In this document: positions 1 to 10,054 of the stretch, in pieces
Position numbering within the stretch: the first letter of the stretch is position 1
Layout: every line of letters starts with the position of its first letter
NCBI GenBank assembly: GCA_013141075.1
Contig: JABFRQ010000005.1
Coordinates: 652,976-716,975, forward strand
Direction: 5' to 3'
DNA length: 64,000 nucleotides
DNA from: Methylotenera sp.
GTDB taxonomy: Bacteria; Pseudomonadota; Gammaproteobacteria; Burkholderiales; Methylophilaceae
Position numbers and translations under genes: made by a program
The notes under the pieces: generated by a model
What the model saw: the letters and a program-made list of their open reading frames with translations, nothing else
Databases searched by the model: none
What the model was told of the DNA's origin: nothing

Positions 1-787
1 GCAGTTGCACCACCACGCGGTCTGCACCTTGTTGTTGAATAATTGGTTCAGCCACGCCTAGCTCGTTAATACGGTTATGCAGTGTTTGAATATTTTGCTT
101 AATTGCAAAATCTTGTATCGTTTTTTGCTCAACTAAATTAAGCGATGCGGCCAATACTTTTTCTTCGCCACTTGTAGATTCTGTGAGCGTTAAATTAGGG
201 TATTCTTTACTAATAATCGCCTTAGCTTTTACCAGCTCAGCTTCGTTATTAAAATTGATTTTTACCACTTCGCCTTCGCGCGTTACGCCTACGTAAGAAA
301 TGCGTTCTTTACGCAAAGCAATTCTAAAGTCGCCCACAAAGCGTTCTGCAGCCTTGTTTAAAGCAGCTTTCATGTCAACTTGCATTAAAAAGTGCACACC
401 ACCGCGTAAATCTAAGCCTAAATACATCGGTTTTGCGCCTATGCTACGCAACCAACTAGGTGAGCGCGAGAGCAAGTTAAGTGCAACTGTGTAATTTTTA
501 CCTAAGCCAGTTTCAAGCAAATCTTTTGCTTTAATTTGCGTATCGGTATTCGCAAAGCTGGCTTTTACGCCGCGCTCATCTAGGTAAACGCTATCGTAGG
601 CAATTTTTTCTTGCTTAAAAATCGCCTCAACTTGGCCTAGTAAGGCTGAATCAAGCTTAGTAGTGCTTTTAGCTGGCGTAATTTGCACAGCAGGTGATTC
701 ACCAAAAAAGTTTGGAATGGTGTAAAGCAGCCCAATCAAAATTACAATGGCGACAAGGATGTTTTTCCACATTGGATAGCGGTTCAT
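1..787 (-). CDS. secD: Protein translocase subunit SecD (5' part, cut by window edge)
   Basis: Reads from the ATG complementary to 785-787 leftwards off the window, so only about 262 N-terminal residues are visible of a family of roughly 620. SecD is an inner-membrane subunit of the SecDF-YajC complex, which uses proton motive force to help pull secreted proteins through SecYEG. The N-terminus MNRYPMWKNILVAIVILIG gives the first membrane segment, followed by LLYTIPNFFGESPAVQI, a typical SecD start leading into the periplasmic P1 domain. It lies downstream of yajC on the same strand with a 70-bp gap, the usual yajC-secD order. The rest of the gene is not visible. Confidence 0.93.
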   Translation of the reverse strand, partial: MNRYPMWKNILVAIVILIGLLYTIPNFFGESPAVQITPAKSTTKLDSALLGQVEAIFKQEKIAYDSVYLDERGVKASFANTDTQIKAKDLLETGLGKNYTVALNLLSRSPSWLRSIGAKPMYLGLDLRGGVHFLMQVDMKAALNKAAERFVGDFRIALRKERISYVGVTREGEVVKINFNNEAELVKAKAIISKEYPNLTLTESTSGEEKVLAASLNLVEQKTIQDFAIKQNIQTLHNRINELGVAEPIIQQQGADRVVVQL

Positions 788-857
788 AGTCTGGCTCTAG
801 TCAATAACGGTGTGTGGTTTAGGTTTCTTTAAACTTACTTAACTTAAAGTTTTTTGC

Positions 858-1175
858 TTAAAGACTTTTAATCGTACCTTTTGGCAATGCGCTTTGTACG
901 GCTTGTTTTTGCACAGTAATTTCTGTGTTCGCAGCAATTTCAATAGTCACAAAAGCATCTGTCACTTTAGTTACCTTGCCTACAATGCCGCCGCTGGTGA
1001 CCACTTCATCACCCTTTTGCAAAGCGGTAATCATTGCGCGCTGTTCTTTAGCCGCTTTCATTTGCGGGCGAATAATCATGAAATAAAATAAAACAAAAAT
1101 AGCAACAAGCGGTAAAAAGCTCATTAAATCGTTACCTGCTGGCGCACCTGCGGCATAAGCGTTTGAAATAAACAT
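858..1175 (-). CDS. yajC: Preprotein translocase subunit YajC
   Basis: 105 residues, the normal YajC size. YajC is a small inner-membrane protein that associates with SecDF. A short periplasmic N-terminus rich in alanine is followed by one membrane segment (about residues 17-36, LMSFLPLVAIFVLFYFMII) and then the family hallmark RPQMKAAKEQRAM. A cytoplasmic domain follows with GDEVVTSGGIVGKVTKV, the conserved YajC core. It is transcribed ahead of secD on the minus strand. In many Proteobacteria tgt lies directly upstream; here a hypothetical gene sits between the two. Confidence 0.96.
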   Translation of the reverse strand: MFISNAYAAGAPAGNDLMSFLPLVAIFVLFYFMIIRPQMKAAKEQRAMITALQKGDEVVTSGGIVGKVTKVTDAFVTIEIAANTEITVQKQAVQSALPKGTIKSL

Positions 1176-1362
1176 GCTGAAATATCCTTTAAAAGTAAAG
1201 CTGAAAATTAACGCAAGATTTTAACACATACTTGGCTTTTGTTAGCATGAAGCGCGTTGCTGACAAAATTCTTTGAAATAATTACCTACTTAAAGTAAGG
1301 GCGGCAGATGAATACGTGGAAAATACAGAATCAATGGAATCTGAGCTAGCCCCATTACCTTG

Positions 1363-1875
1363 TTAAAATCTAACACCTTCTGATGAATCATGAATAATCA
1401 ATAAATTGTTTATACGTTTCCGAATGTCAGCATCATCATTTACAGAGCTGAGCCACTGGTCAACAGAATCTGCTATATCATTGCAAAATATGTCAACTTG
1501 TAGCTGTAATGTATTATTGGACTGATTGCAGTGGATATGACAACCTGGAATAGGTGTAATAAAGTGAAAGTCTTCTAAGGCTTTTTGCGCTCTCTGCATT
1601 TCAATATTGGAGCCGCCTTCATGTAAATAGCAACACCTCAAGGCGTAACAATCTTCACCATGAAGAAACACACGCTTTATACGATTCGGCCCAACTTCTG
1701 ATGTATATTTTGATTGTACCCAAACACGAAACCAATCAACATATCTTGCTTGAGAGCCTGAGTTAGGTTTTTCCAACCGACCACAAACATCTGGTAACGT
1801 TAGTGCAGTTGATAAAGCACCATACCAATCATTTGCTTGTATCGATTTTCGGATTGAATCAGTAAATCTATGCAT
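1363..1875 (-). CDS. Hypothetical protein, inserted between tgt and yajC
   Basis: I do not recognise this protein of about 170 residues. The frame is open to 1923, but the ATG at 1873-1875 (MHRFTDSIRKSI) has an AGGA-type ribosome site a few bases upstream and is the better start. The sequence has many cysteines and histidines (RCCYLHEGG, PGCHIHCNQ), no signal peptide and no membrane segment, so it is probably cytosolic. AGGA spacing and codon use suggest a real gene. Its place between tgt and yajC, usually neighbours, suggests a lineage-specific insertion. Function unknown. Confidence 0.6.
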   Translation of the reverse strand: MHRFTDSIRKSIQANDWYGALSTALTLPDVCGRLEKPNSGSQARYVDWFRVWVQSKYTSEVGPNRIKRVFLHGEDCYALRCCYLHEGGSNIEMQRAQKALEDFHFITPIPGCHIHCNQSNNTLQLQVDIFCNDIADSVDQWLSSVNDDADIRKRINNLLIIHDSSEGVRF

Positions 1876-2015
1876 ACTATATCCTAGTAATTGTAGTGTG
1901 TGCAAATGGGTTGTTATTTGCACATCTTTTTTAGATTTCTCTTCAAGGAGCTTAAAGTAACTTGCCCTGCGACCCGCATGGATATTGGTTTTTAGGGCAT
2001 GTCTTTTTTAATAAT

Positions 2016-3185
<1,170 letters not shown>

Positions 3186-3234
3186 TTAAATTTGCGCTAT
3201 ACTGAATTTTGTTAAAACATTAGGGTGTAATTAA

Positions 3235-3873
3235 ATGGCTTCAAGCGATGAAAACCGTCGTCCGCTAACCACGCGCAGCATGGTTTGGGCAAAATGGTTG
3301 GCAAATATGTTGGTAAAAACCAATATTTCGCCCAATCAAATTTCAGTGCTAAGTATTTTACCTGCCCTAGCAGGCGCATGGATATTGGCTTGCAGGCCTG
3401 CCCCTTTAAGTGCGTATTGGTTGATTTTGGTTGCGCTGTGTATTCAATTGCGTTTGCTGTGCAATATGTTAGATGGCATGGTGGCGATTGAAGGTGGCAA
3501 GCAATCTAAAGTAGGCATTTTGTATAATGAGATTCCAGATCGCATTGCGGATTCTTTATTTATTGTGGCGTTGGGTTACGCTATTGCGCTGCCGTGGCTC
3601 GGTTGGTTGGGCGCGTTGTTGGCGGCTAAAACGGCGTATATTCGGGTGCTGGGCGGCGCGAATGGGTTGGTGCAAGATTTTCGTGGGCCGCTCGCCAAGC
3701 CGCATCGCATGTTTGTGATGACATTGGGCTGCTTAATTGCTGCGGTAGAGTTGCAATTTAACGGCACAATGTTAGCGCTTACTATCACAGCAACCATTAT
3801 TACAATTGGCTCTGGCATTACTTGCGTTACGCGTACTTTGGCCATTGCGCAACAGCTCAAAGTAAAACAATAA
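3235..3873 (+). CDS. CDP-alcohol phosphatidyltransferase family membrane protein
   Basis: 212 residues with about five hydrophobic segments. The CDP-alcohol phosphatidyltransferase signature is present in a variant form: LDGMVAIEGGKQSKVGILYN followed by EIPDRIAD. The acidic residues are kept, but the usual AR pair after DG is replaced. Such enzymes move a phosphatidyl group from CDP-diacylglycerol to an alcohol; the alcohol here cannot be read from the sequence. The stop codon overlaps the start of the acyltransferase gene (TAATG), and a second cytidylyltransferase and pssA follow, so this is one phospholipid operon. It resembles E. coli YnbA in family and context. Confidence 0.82.
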   Translation: MASSDENRRPLTTRSMVWAKWLANMLVKTNISPNQISVLSILPALAGAWILACRPAPLSAYWLILVALCIQLRLLCNMLDGMVAIEGGKQSKVGILYNEIPDRIADSLFIVALGYAIALPWLGWLGALLAAKTAYIRVLGGANGLVQDFRGPLAKPHRMFVMTLGCLIAAVELQFNGTMLALTITATIITIGSGITCVTRTLAIAQQLKVKQ

Positions 3874-4472
3874 TGCTTGCAAGTGTAGTGCGTATTAGTT
3901 TAATTGGTTTGGTTAAATTGCTGGTGGGCGCGCACCCACGCTGGGTGGCTGCTATACCTGATGCCGCCCAGAGCATTTATTTTACCAACCACACCAGCCA
4001 TTTAGATACGCTCGCACTTTGGGTGGCTTTGCCTGCAAAAATCCGTGCTAAAGCACGGCCTGTGGCGGCGAAAGATTATTGGGGCAAGGGCATAATTAAG
4101 CGATTTATTGCCTTAAAAGTGTTAAACGCAGTGCTAATTGAGCGCGAAATGACGCGCGATCCATTAGCGCCAATGTTGGCGGCGTTGGCTGTGGGTGATT
4201 CGCTGATTATTTTTCCTGAAGGTACGCGCCGTGCGCAGGCCGAGCCTAGCGATTTTAAAGGCGGTATTTATCAGTTGGCTGAGACTTTTCCGCAAGTAAA
4301 ATTGATTCCTGTGTATTTAGATACGCTACATAGAAGCATGCCCAAAGGTAGTATTTTACCCGTGCCAATGATATGCACCGTGCGCTTTGGCGGCGCAATT
4401 GCTTTGCAAGCCAACGAACATAAAAAAGCTTTTTTAGTGCGCGCGCGTGAAGCGGTGCTTAGCTTAATGTAA
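3873..4472 (+). CDS. 1-acyl-glycerol-3-phosphate acyltransferase-like (PlsC family)
   Basis: About 199 residues when started at the ATG at 3873, which overlaps the previous stop codon (TAATG, translational coupling). The PlsC family motif NHTSHLD (NHxxxxD, about residue 41) and the second motif IIFPEGTRR are both clear. This family transfers a fatty acyl chain to lysophosphatidic acid or a related lysolipid at the inner membrane. The C-terminal part carries the usual VKLIPVYL block. It sits between a CDP-alcohol transferase and a CdsA-like enzyme, so it probably supplies or remodels lipid precursors for them. The exact acceptor is not determinable. Confidence 0.85.
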   Translation: MLASVVRISLIGLVKLLVGAHPRWVAAIPDAAQSIYFTNHTSHLDTLALWVALPAKIRAKARPVAAKDYWGKGIIKRFIALKVLNAVLIEREMTRDPLAPMLAALAVGDSLIIFPEGTRRAQAEPSDFKGGIYQLAETFPQVKLIPVYLDTLHRSMPKGSILPVPMICTVRFGGAIALQANEHKKAFLVRAREAVLSLM

Positions 4473-4488
4473 AGTGAATAGGGTAGAT

Positions 4489-5481
4489 ATGATAAATAAC
4501 GTTTTTAATGCTTTAGAAAATTTAAACCCCAGCCATAAATTTTACTGGTTAATGGGCGCTGTCGCCGCATTATTGCTGGTTGCTAGCATCATTGGCGCTT
4601 TGTTAAAAAGCCGATTAAGCCAGCAACAAAACCCATCAGAAAAGTCACAAAAACTTGTGAACAACCTTGTAAGCCGCGTGAATGCTTGGTGGGTAATGGT
4701 GGCGGTGCTGGCGGTGGCATTTTTGGCGGGTAAGCTCGGCACCATTATTTTGTTTGCGGCTATTTCATATTTCGCCTTGCGCGAATTTATGACTTTAACC
4801 CCCACGCGCAAAGGCGACCACCGTACTTTGTCGTTGGCGTTTTTCTTGTTGATTCCGCTGCATTATTATTTAATTTACATTGAATGGTATGCGTTATTTA
4901 GCATTTTGATTCCTGTGTACGCGTTTTTGCTGATGCCTTCAATTTCAGTGCTGGCGCAAGATACCGAACATTTTTTAGAACGTGCTGCGAAAATTCAATG
5001 GGGCGTGATGATTACGATTTACTGTATCAGCCACGCGCCTGCTTTGTTGCTATTGCCGATTACCAATTATGCAGGTCAAAATGCATTATTGCTATTTTAC
5101 TTTTTGCTGATAGTGCAGTTAAGCGATGTGCTGCAATATGTGTTTGGCAATTTGTTTGGTAAAACTAAGGTCGCCCCAATTGTGAGCCCAAATAAAACGC
5201 TAGAAGGCTTAGTCGGCGGCGGCTTGAGCACAATTTTAGTGGGCGCGGCTTTATGGTGGATTACGCCATTTACCCCAATACAAAGCGCATGCATGGCGGC
5301 AATTATCGTGATAATGGGCTTTTTAGGCGGGCTGGTGATGTCTGCCATTAAGCGTAGTTTAGGTGCAAAAGATTGGGGCAATATGATAGAAGGCCACGGC
5401 GGCATGTTAGATAGAATGGATTCGGTAAGTTTTGCCGCGCCTATATTTTTCCATTTAGTGCGTTACTTTTTTACGGCTTAA
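4489..5481 (+). CDS. cdsA: Phosphatidate cytidylyltransferase
   Basis: About 330 residues from the ATG at 4489, preceded by an AGGGTAG-like ribosome site. The in-frame GTG at 4474 has none, so it is the weaker start. The enzyme makes CDP-diacylglycerol from phosphatidic acid and CTP in the inner membrane. Eight or so hydrophobic segments are present. The C-terminal CdsA signature reads KRSLGAKDWGNMIEGHGG followed by MLDRMDS, and the VSPNKTLEGLVGG motif is also intact (about residues 230-242). Because it is clustered with an alternative CDP-alcohol transferase, it may be a second CdsA; the housekeeping copy usually lies near rseP/bamA. Confidence 0.92.
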   Translation: MINNVFNALENLNPSHKFYWLMGAVAALLLVASIIGALLKSRLSQQQNPSEKSQKLVNNLVSRVNAWWVMVAVLAVAFLAGKLGTIILFAAISYFALREFMTLTPTRKGDHRTLSLAFFLLIPLHYYLIYIEWYALFSILIPVYAFLLMPSISVLAQDTEHFLERAAKIQWGVMITIYCISHAPALLLLPITNYAGQNALLLFYFLLIVQLSDVLQYVFGNLFGKTKVAPIVSPNKTLEGLVGGGLSTILVGAALWWITPFTPIQSACMAAIIVIMGFLGGLVMSAIKRSLGAKDWGNMIEGHGGMLDRMDSVSFAAPIFFHLVRYFFTA

Positions 5482-5550
5482 GTATAATAAGCACATCAGT
5501 ATAAAAGTGTTTGTTATACTTAACCAAACTTAAATTGATTGACAGAACTC

Positions 5551-6348
5551 ATGGCTGAATCGAACGAAAAAACTAAAGTTAAACGTAGAGAATCTGACAG
5601 CGCTAGCTTGCGCGCTCGTGGCATTTATTTACTGCCTAATTTGTTTACTTCGGCGGCTTTATTTGCAGGCTTTTTTGCCATTGTGCAGGCTATGAATAAT
5701 CATTTTGAGCTTTCTGCCATCGCTATTTTTATTGCCATGGTGTTAGATGGGCTTGATGGTCGCGTCGCCCGCATGACCAATACACAAAGTGCGTTTGGCG
5801 CAGAGTACGATAGTTTGTCTGACATGGTGTCATTTGGCGTGGCGCCCGCACTTATTTTATACGAATGGGCGTTAAGGCCGTTAGGTAAGTTGGGCTGGTT
5901 AGCAGCATTTACATATTGCGCCTGTGCGGCCTTGCGCTTGGCACGCTTTAATACCAAGCTAGATGATGAACATCAAGATAAGCGATATTTTCAAGGCTTG
6001 CCCAGCCCAGGAGCAGCAGCTTTATTGGCGGGTTTTGTGTGGGTTTCGTATGAATACGGTGTAACAGGCCGCGATATATTTTTTGGCTTACTCCAATGGA
6101 AGTGGATGGCTTGGGGCATTACCGTATTTGCAGGCTTATCTATGGTGAGCGATTTACGTTTTTACAGCGGCAAAGATATTAACCTAAAAGAAAGTGTACC
6201 GTTTTTTGTGATTTTGGGCATTATGTTGGCCATTGTGTTAGTTTCATACAGCCCGCCAGAAGTACTATTTTTTGTGATGGTGGTGTACGCGCTTTCAGGT
6301 TATGCGCTATGGTTGAGAGATAAATTGAAACAAAAAACACCAGTTTGA
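5551..6348 (+). CDS. pssA: CDP-diacylglycerol-serine O-phosphatidyltransferase
   Basis: About 265 residues from ATG 5551; an in-frame TTG at 5539 is a less likely start. The enzyme makes phosphatidylserine, the precursor of phosphatidylethanolamine, from CDP-diacylglycerol and serine. The CDP-alcohol transferase signature is canonical: DGLDGRVARMTN (about residues 67-78), then GAEYDSLSDMVSFG. Several membrane segments follow. The N-terminal RRGIYLLPNLFT-type start of class II PssA is seen as ARGIYLLPNLFTSAALFAGF. Lying directly before leuA matches the pssA-leuA order of many betaproteobacteria. Confidence 0.94.
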   Translation: MAESNEKTKVKRRESDSASLRARGIYLLPNLFTSAALFAGFFAIVQAMNNHFELSAIAIFIAMVLDGLDGRVARMTNTQSAFGAEYDSLSDMVSFGVAPALILYEWALRPLGKLGWLAAFTYCACAALRLARFNTKLDDEHQDKRYFQGLPSPGAAALLAGFVWVSYEYGVTGRDIFFGLLQWKWMAWGITVFAGLSMVSDLRFYSGKDINLKESVPFFVILGIMLAIVLVSYSPPEVLFFVMVVYALSGYALWLRDKLKQKTPV

Positions 6349-6706
6349 TAAAAAACCAAATAAATAAATAGCTGAATAATTTAGTGCTATCAATTATTTA
6401 AAGCATTAAACGCTTGCACAGCGCCGCAAAAAATACTATATTTACATCACTATGTTGAATTTACAGATTTCAATTCCAGTTTTTGCTGTTAGCTTAATTG
6501 CTACCACATTGTTATTGCGCAAAATGTTTGCGCTTCGTACTGCTGCGCTTCGCCTCAGCAACCTGCGCTAGCGCGCAAACTAAACCCCCACCCCCATGTA
6601 TTAAAACGCCGCCTATTTATATGCGGCCAGATTCTGCTTTTTGAGCCTTATTGTGCCTCGAATTAAGCTAAAATAGACCCAAATTAAAAGTAAGGTACAA
6701 CACACC
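6349..6706. other. Gap between pssA and leuA, holding a 39-codon leucine-rich ORF
   Basis: 358 bp without a recognised gene. It contains a short open frame at 6452-6571 (ATG to TAG) coding for 39 residues, nine or more of them leucine, with the stretch TTLLLRKMFALR. No good ribosome site is seen. It could be a leader peptide for leuA attenuation or chance; no clear terminator/antiterminator hairpin pair was found. The remainder is AT-rich and probably holds the leuA promoter. Confidence 0.3.
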
Positions 6707-8260
6707 ATGAAACAAAATACGACACAACAAAACCAAATTATTATTTTTGATACCACTTTGCGCGATGGCGAACAAAGCCCAGGCGCAAGTATGACCAAAG
6801 AAGAAAAAATTCGTATTGCACGCCAATTAGAAAAATTGGGTGTGAACGTGATTGAAGCAGGCTTTGCTGCCGCAAGCCCAGGCGACTTTGATGCGATTTC
6901 TGAAATTGCCAAAATCATTAAAAACTCAACTGTTTGCTCATTAGCGCGTGCCAGTGAAAACGACGTGCGCCGCGCAGGCGAGGCCATTAAACACGCGGCT
7001 AGCGGGCGCATTCATACGTTTATCGCCACCAGCAAAATCCATATGGAAAACAAATTGCGCATGACCGAAGACCAAGTGGTTGAGCGCGCAGTGCAAGCCG
7101 TAAAATGGGCGTTGGAGTATACCAAAGACGTAGAATTTTCAGCCGAAGATGCAGTTCGCTCTGAAATAGACTTTTTAGTACGCATATTTGATGCGGTAAT
7201 TGAAGCGGGCGCGACAACGATTAACGTGCCTGACACGGTTGGCTACAGCATCCCTGCGCCGTGGGGCGCAACCATGGCGACTTTAATTAAACGCGTAAAA
7301 AATAGTGATAAAGTGGTGTGGAGCACGCATTGCCATAATGATTTAGGCATGGCAGTGGCTAACTCATTGGCCGCAGTGATGGGCGGCGCGCGCCAAGTAG
7401 AATGCACTATTAACGGCTTGGGCGAGCGCGCAGGCAATGCTAGCTTAGAAGAAGTGGTGATGGCTTTGCGCACGCGTAAAGACATATTCAACTTAGAAAC
7501 CAGTATTGACGCTACTCAGATTGTGCCTACCAGCAAATTGGTTTCTACTATTACAGGCTACCCTGTGCAGCCAAACAAGGCGATAGTTGGTGCAAACGCA
7601 TTTGCGCACGAAAGCGGTATTCACCAAGATGGCGTATTAAAACACCGCGAGACTTACGAAATCATGCGGGCAGAAGACGTAGGTTGGAACGCCAATAAAT
7701 TAACTTTGGGAAAATTGTCAGGCCGCAACGCTTTTAGAACGCGCTTAAAAGAATTGGGTATCGAGTTAGATTCTGAAGATTTATTGAATGCCGCATTTGC
7801 GCGATTTAAAGATTTAGCCGACAAAAAATCTGAAATATTTGATGAAGATTTACACGCTTTAGTGAGTGATGAGTTTATTTCAGAAACGCCAGAATGCTTT
7901 AAATTGGTGTATTTACAAGTGGCTTCAATCACAGGTGAAGTGCCACATGCGGTGATTGCCGTATCAGAAAATGGCGTAGAACAACGCGCTGAAGCAGATG
8001 GCGGTGGCCCAGTTGACGCGGCTTTCAAAGCCATTGAAACTATGGTGAACAGCGGCACAGAGTTGCAATTGTACTCAGTAAACAACATCACAAGCGGCAC
8101 CGATGCGCAAGGCGAAGTAACTGTGCGCTTAGCTAAAGGCGGCCGCATTGTAAACGGTCAAGGCGCAGATACTGATATTGTAGTGGCCTCGGTTAAAGCG
8201 TATTTAAATGCCTTGAATAAAATACAGTCAAAATCTGAGCGCGCGCATCCGCAGGTTTAA
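6707..8260 (+). CDS. leuA: 2-isopropylmalate synthase
   Basis: 517 residues, matching the LeuA type 1 family. It condenses acetyl-CoA and 2-ketoisovalerate, the first committed step of leucine synthesis. The N-terminal TIM barrel starts with [16 protein letters not shown] (metal and substrate site), has the metal-binding HCHNDLGMA (about residues 211-219), and ends with [16 protein letters not shown]. The C-terminal regulatory domain that binds leucine is present ([12 protein letters not shown] and [12 protein letters not shown]). The start is [17 protein letters not shown] after a weak AAGGT ribosome site. The gene is followed after 4 bp by a methyltransferase gene that may share its transcript. 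Confidence 0.97.
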   Translation: MKQNTTQQNQIIIFDTTLRDGEQSPGASMTKEEKIRIARQLEKLGVNVIEAGFAAASPGDFDAISEIAKIIKNSTVCSLARASENDVRRAGEAIKHAASGRIHTFIATSKIHMENKLRMTEDQVVERAVQAVKWALEYTKDVEFSAEDAVRSEIDFLVRIFDAVIEAGATTINVPDTVGYSIPAPWGATMATLIKRVKNSDKVVWSTHCHNDLGMAVANSLAAVMGGARQVECTINGLGERAGNASLEEVVMALRTRKDIFNLETSIDATQIVPTSKLVSTITGYPVQPNKAIVGANAFAHESGIHQDGVLKHRETYEIMRAEDVGWNANKLTLGKLSGRNAFRTRLKELGIELDSEDLLNAAFARFKDLADKKSEIFDEDLHALVSDEFISETPECFKLVYLQVASITGEVPHAVIAVSENGVEQRAEADGGGPVDAAFKAIETMVNSGTELQLYSVNNITSGTDAQGEVTVRLAKGGRIVNGQGADTDIVVASVKAYLNALNKIQSKSERAHPQV

Positions 8261-8264
8261 GGAC

Positions 8265-9056
8265 ATGAGTGCATATAAGTGGAATGCGAAAGATTACGAA
8301 AAAAACTCTCAAGCGCAACAAAAATGGGCAAGAGAGCTCATAGCAATTCTTAACTTAACGGGCACTGAAAGCGTACTTGATTTAGGTTGTGGCGATGGGA
8401 AAGTGACCGCGGAATTAGCGCAATTGGTCGCACATGGCGCTATCATTGGTGTTGATAATTCAACGCCAATGATAGCGCTTGCAAAAGAAAGATACCCTCA
8501 AAGCCAGTATCCCAATCTCACTTTTCAAGTCATGGATGCGAGTAGCTTAAGCTTTGAAAACTGTTTTGATGTCATTTTTTCAAATGCAGTGTTGCACTGG
8601 GTTAGAAATCATCAGCCAGTAGTTAAAGGGTTATATAAAAGCCTTAAAACTGGTGGAAAAATTCTACTACGTATGGGCGGACAAGGCGATGCGGCAGGCA
8701 TTCTTGCGGTGATGGATGATTTAAAAGCCTCTAATAAATGGGCTCAGTACTTCGCTGATTTTGAGTTTCCTTTCACCTTTATGGGCGTTGACGCATACCA
8801 AAGATTGCTAAATGATGCGGGATTTTCTATCAAACGCGTTGAGCTTATTCCTAAAGATATGACGCATGAGGGGAAGGCTGGGCTGGAGGGCTGGATTAGA
8901 ACCACATGGCTACCTTACACAGGGCGGATTCCAGCAGAATTGAAAGAGCCGTTTATTACAGAAGCCGCCACAAAGTATCTTGAAAATGTGCCGTTAAGCG
9001 CAGATGGCAAAGCTCATGTGGCTATGGTGATGATTGAAGTCGAGGCAGTGAAATAA
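8265..9056 (+). CDS. Class I SAM-dependent methyltransferase (trans-aconitate methyltransferase-like)
   Basis: 263 residues. The SAM-binding motif I is VLDLGCGDGKVTAEL (about residues 38-52), followed by GVDNSTPMIALAKERYP and the post-motif FDVIFSNAVLHWV. The HW tail in that motif is typical of the trans-aconitate 2-methyltransferase (Tam) and related small-molecule methyltransferases. The start lies 4 bp after leuA in a GGACATG context, suggesting co-transcription. The substrate cannot be told from sequence; no link to leucine synthesis is implied beyond position. Confidence 0.85.
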   Translation: MSAYKWNAKDYEKNSQAQQKWARELIAILNLTGTESVLDLGCGDGKVTAELAQLVAHGAIIGVDNSTPMIALAKERYPQSQYPNLTFQVMDASSLSFENCFDVIFSNAVLHWVRNHQPVVKGLYKSLKTGGKILLRMGGQGDAAGILAVMDDLKASNKWAQYFADFEFPFTFMGVDAYQRLLNDAGFSIKRVELIPKDMTHEGKAGLEGWIRTTWLPYTGRIPAELKEPFITEAATKYLENVPLSADGKAHVAMVMIEVEAVK

Positions 9057-9102
9057 TGAGGTAATGAAGTAAGTTTCCTCAACTTTCCCACTAAGTTATT
9101 TT

Positions 9103-9978
9103 ATGAAAAGTAATAATCAAGCCTTACTCGTTGCGTTGGCTCTTTTTTGCACCTACTTCATTTGGGGTTCAACTTACCTTGCTATTAAATTTGGTATTGA
9201 AAGCTTCCCGCCTTTTTTGATGGGAGCCACTAGGTTTATTGCGGCTGGGGTGATTTTATATGGGGTGATGCGCTTGCTTGGCAGCCCAAACCCATCGCGT
9301 CAGCAATGGTTTGGGGCGGGCATTGTGGGCATATTGTTGCCAGCGGTGGGTAATGGCACAGTGTGTTTTGTGCAGCAAACGGTATCATCTAGCGTGGCGG
9401 CTTTATCTATTGCCACAGCGCCTATTTGGATGGCGATTTTTTCAAGCATTTGGGGGCATAAAATTACTGCACAAGAATGGCTGGGCATCGCCATTGGCTT
9501 GGCGGGGATTTTATTGTTAAACATGGGCGGCACTTTTAATGGCGACATCACCAGCGCGCTATTGCTTATTTTTGCCGCCGCAAGCTGGTCATTTGGTTCG
9601 GTGTGGAGCAAGCACCTTGCCATGCCGCAAGGCTTAATGGGCGCGGCTTGCCAAATGCTGGTGGGTGGCATTGCTCTACTGGTGTTTAGCCAGATGCAAG
9701 GTGAAACCTGGCCTGCACAAATATCTACAAAATCTTGGGGTGCAATGTTATTTTTGATTATTTTAGGCTCGCTAGTGGCTTACAGCGCCTACCAATATTT
9801 GCTTAAAGCTGTGCGACCCTTGGTGGCGAGCAGTAATACTTTTGTGAACCCAATAGTCGCGTTTGCTGTGGGCATTTGGTTTGCGAATGAGCATGTAACC
9901 CGCGTAGAATTGATGGCGCTTACCGTGATTTTAGTCGGCGTATTTTTGGTGTTGTCGGCGAATAGTGAGAAGGTATAA
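9103..9978 (+). CDS. EamA-family (DMT superfamily) inner-membrane transporter
   Basis: 291 residues with about ten hydrophobic segments and two EamA repeats, the architecture of drug/metabolite exporters. The N-terminal YFIWGSTYLAIKFGIESFPP is very like E. coli YedA and related EamA proteins. The second repeat contains AASWSFGSVWSKHLAMP and the C-terminal VASSNTFVNPIVAFAVG block. Such proteins usually export amino acids or other small metabolites; the substrate is unknown. It starts 46 bp after the methyltransferase gene and may be transcribed with it. Confidence 0.88.
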   Translation: MKSNNQALLVALALFCTYFIWGSTYLAIKFGIESFPPFLMGATRFIAAGVILYGVMRLLGSPNPSRQQWFGAGIVGILLPAVGNGTVCFVQQTVSSSVAALSIATAPIWMAIFSSIWGHKITAQEWLGIAIGLAGILLLNMGGTFNGDITSALLLIFAAASWSFGSVWSKHLAMPQGLMGAACQMLVGGIALLVFSQMQGETWPAQISTKSWGAMLFLIILGSLVAYSAYQYLLKAVRPLVASSNTFVNPIVAFAVGIWFANEHVTRVELMALTVILVGVFLVLSANSEKV

Positions 9979-10054
9979 GTCAACGCCGTTATTCCCGTTT
10001 TCACGGGAATGACGAAATGAAGTAAGATTTTTTTAGTATATAAAGACATAAAAA

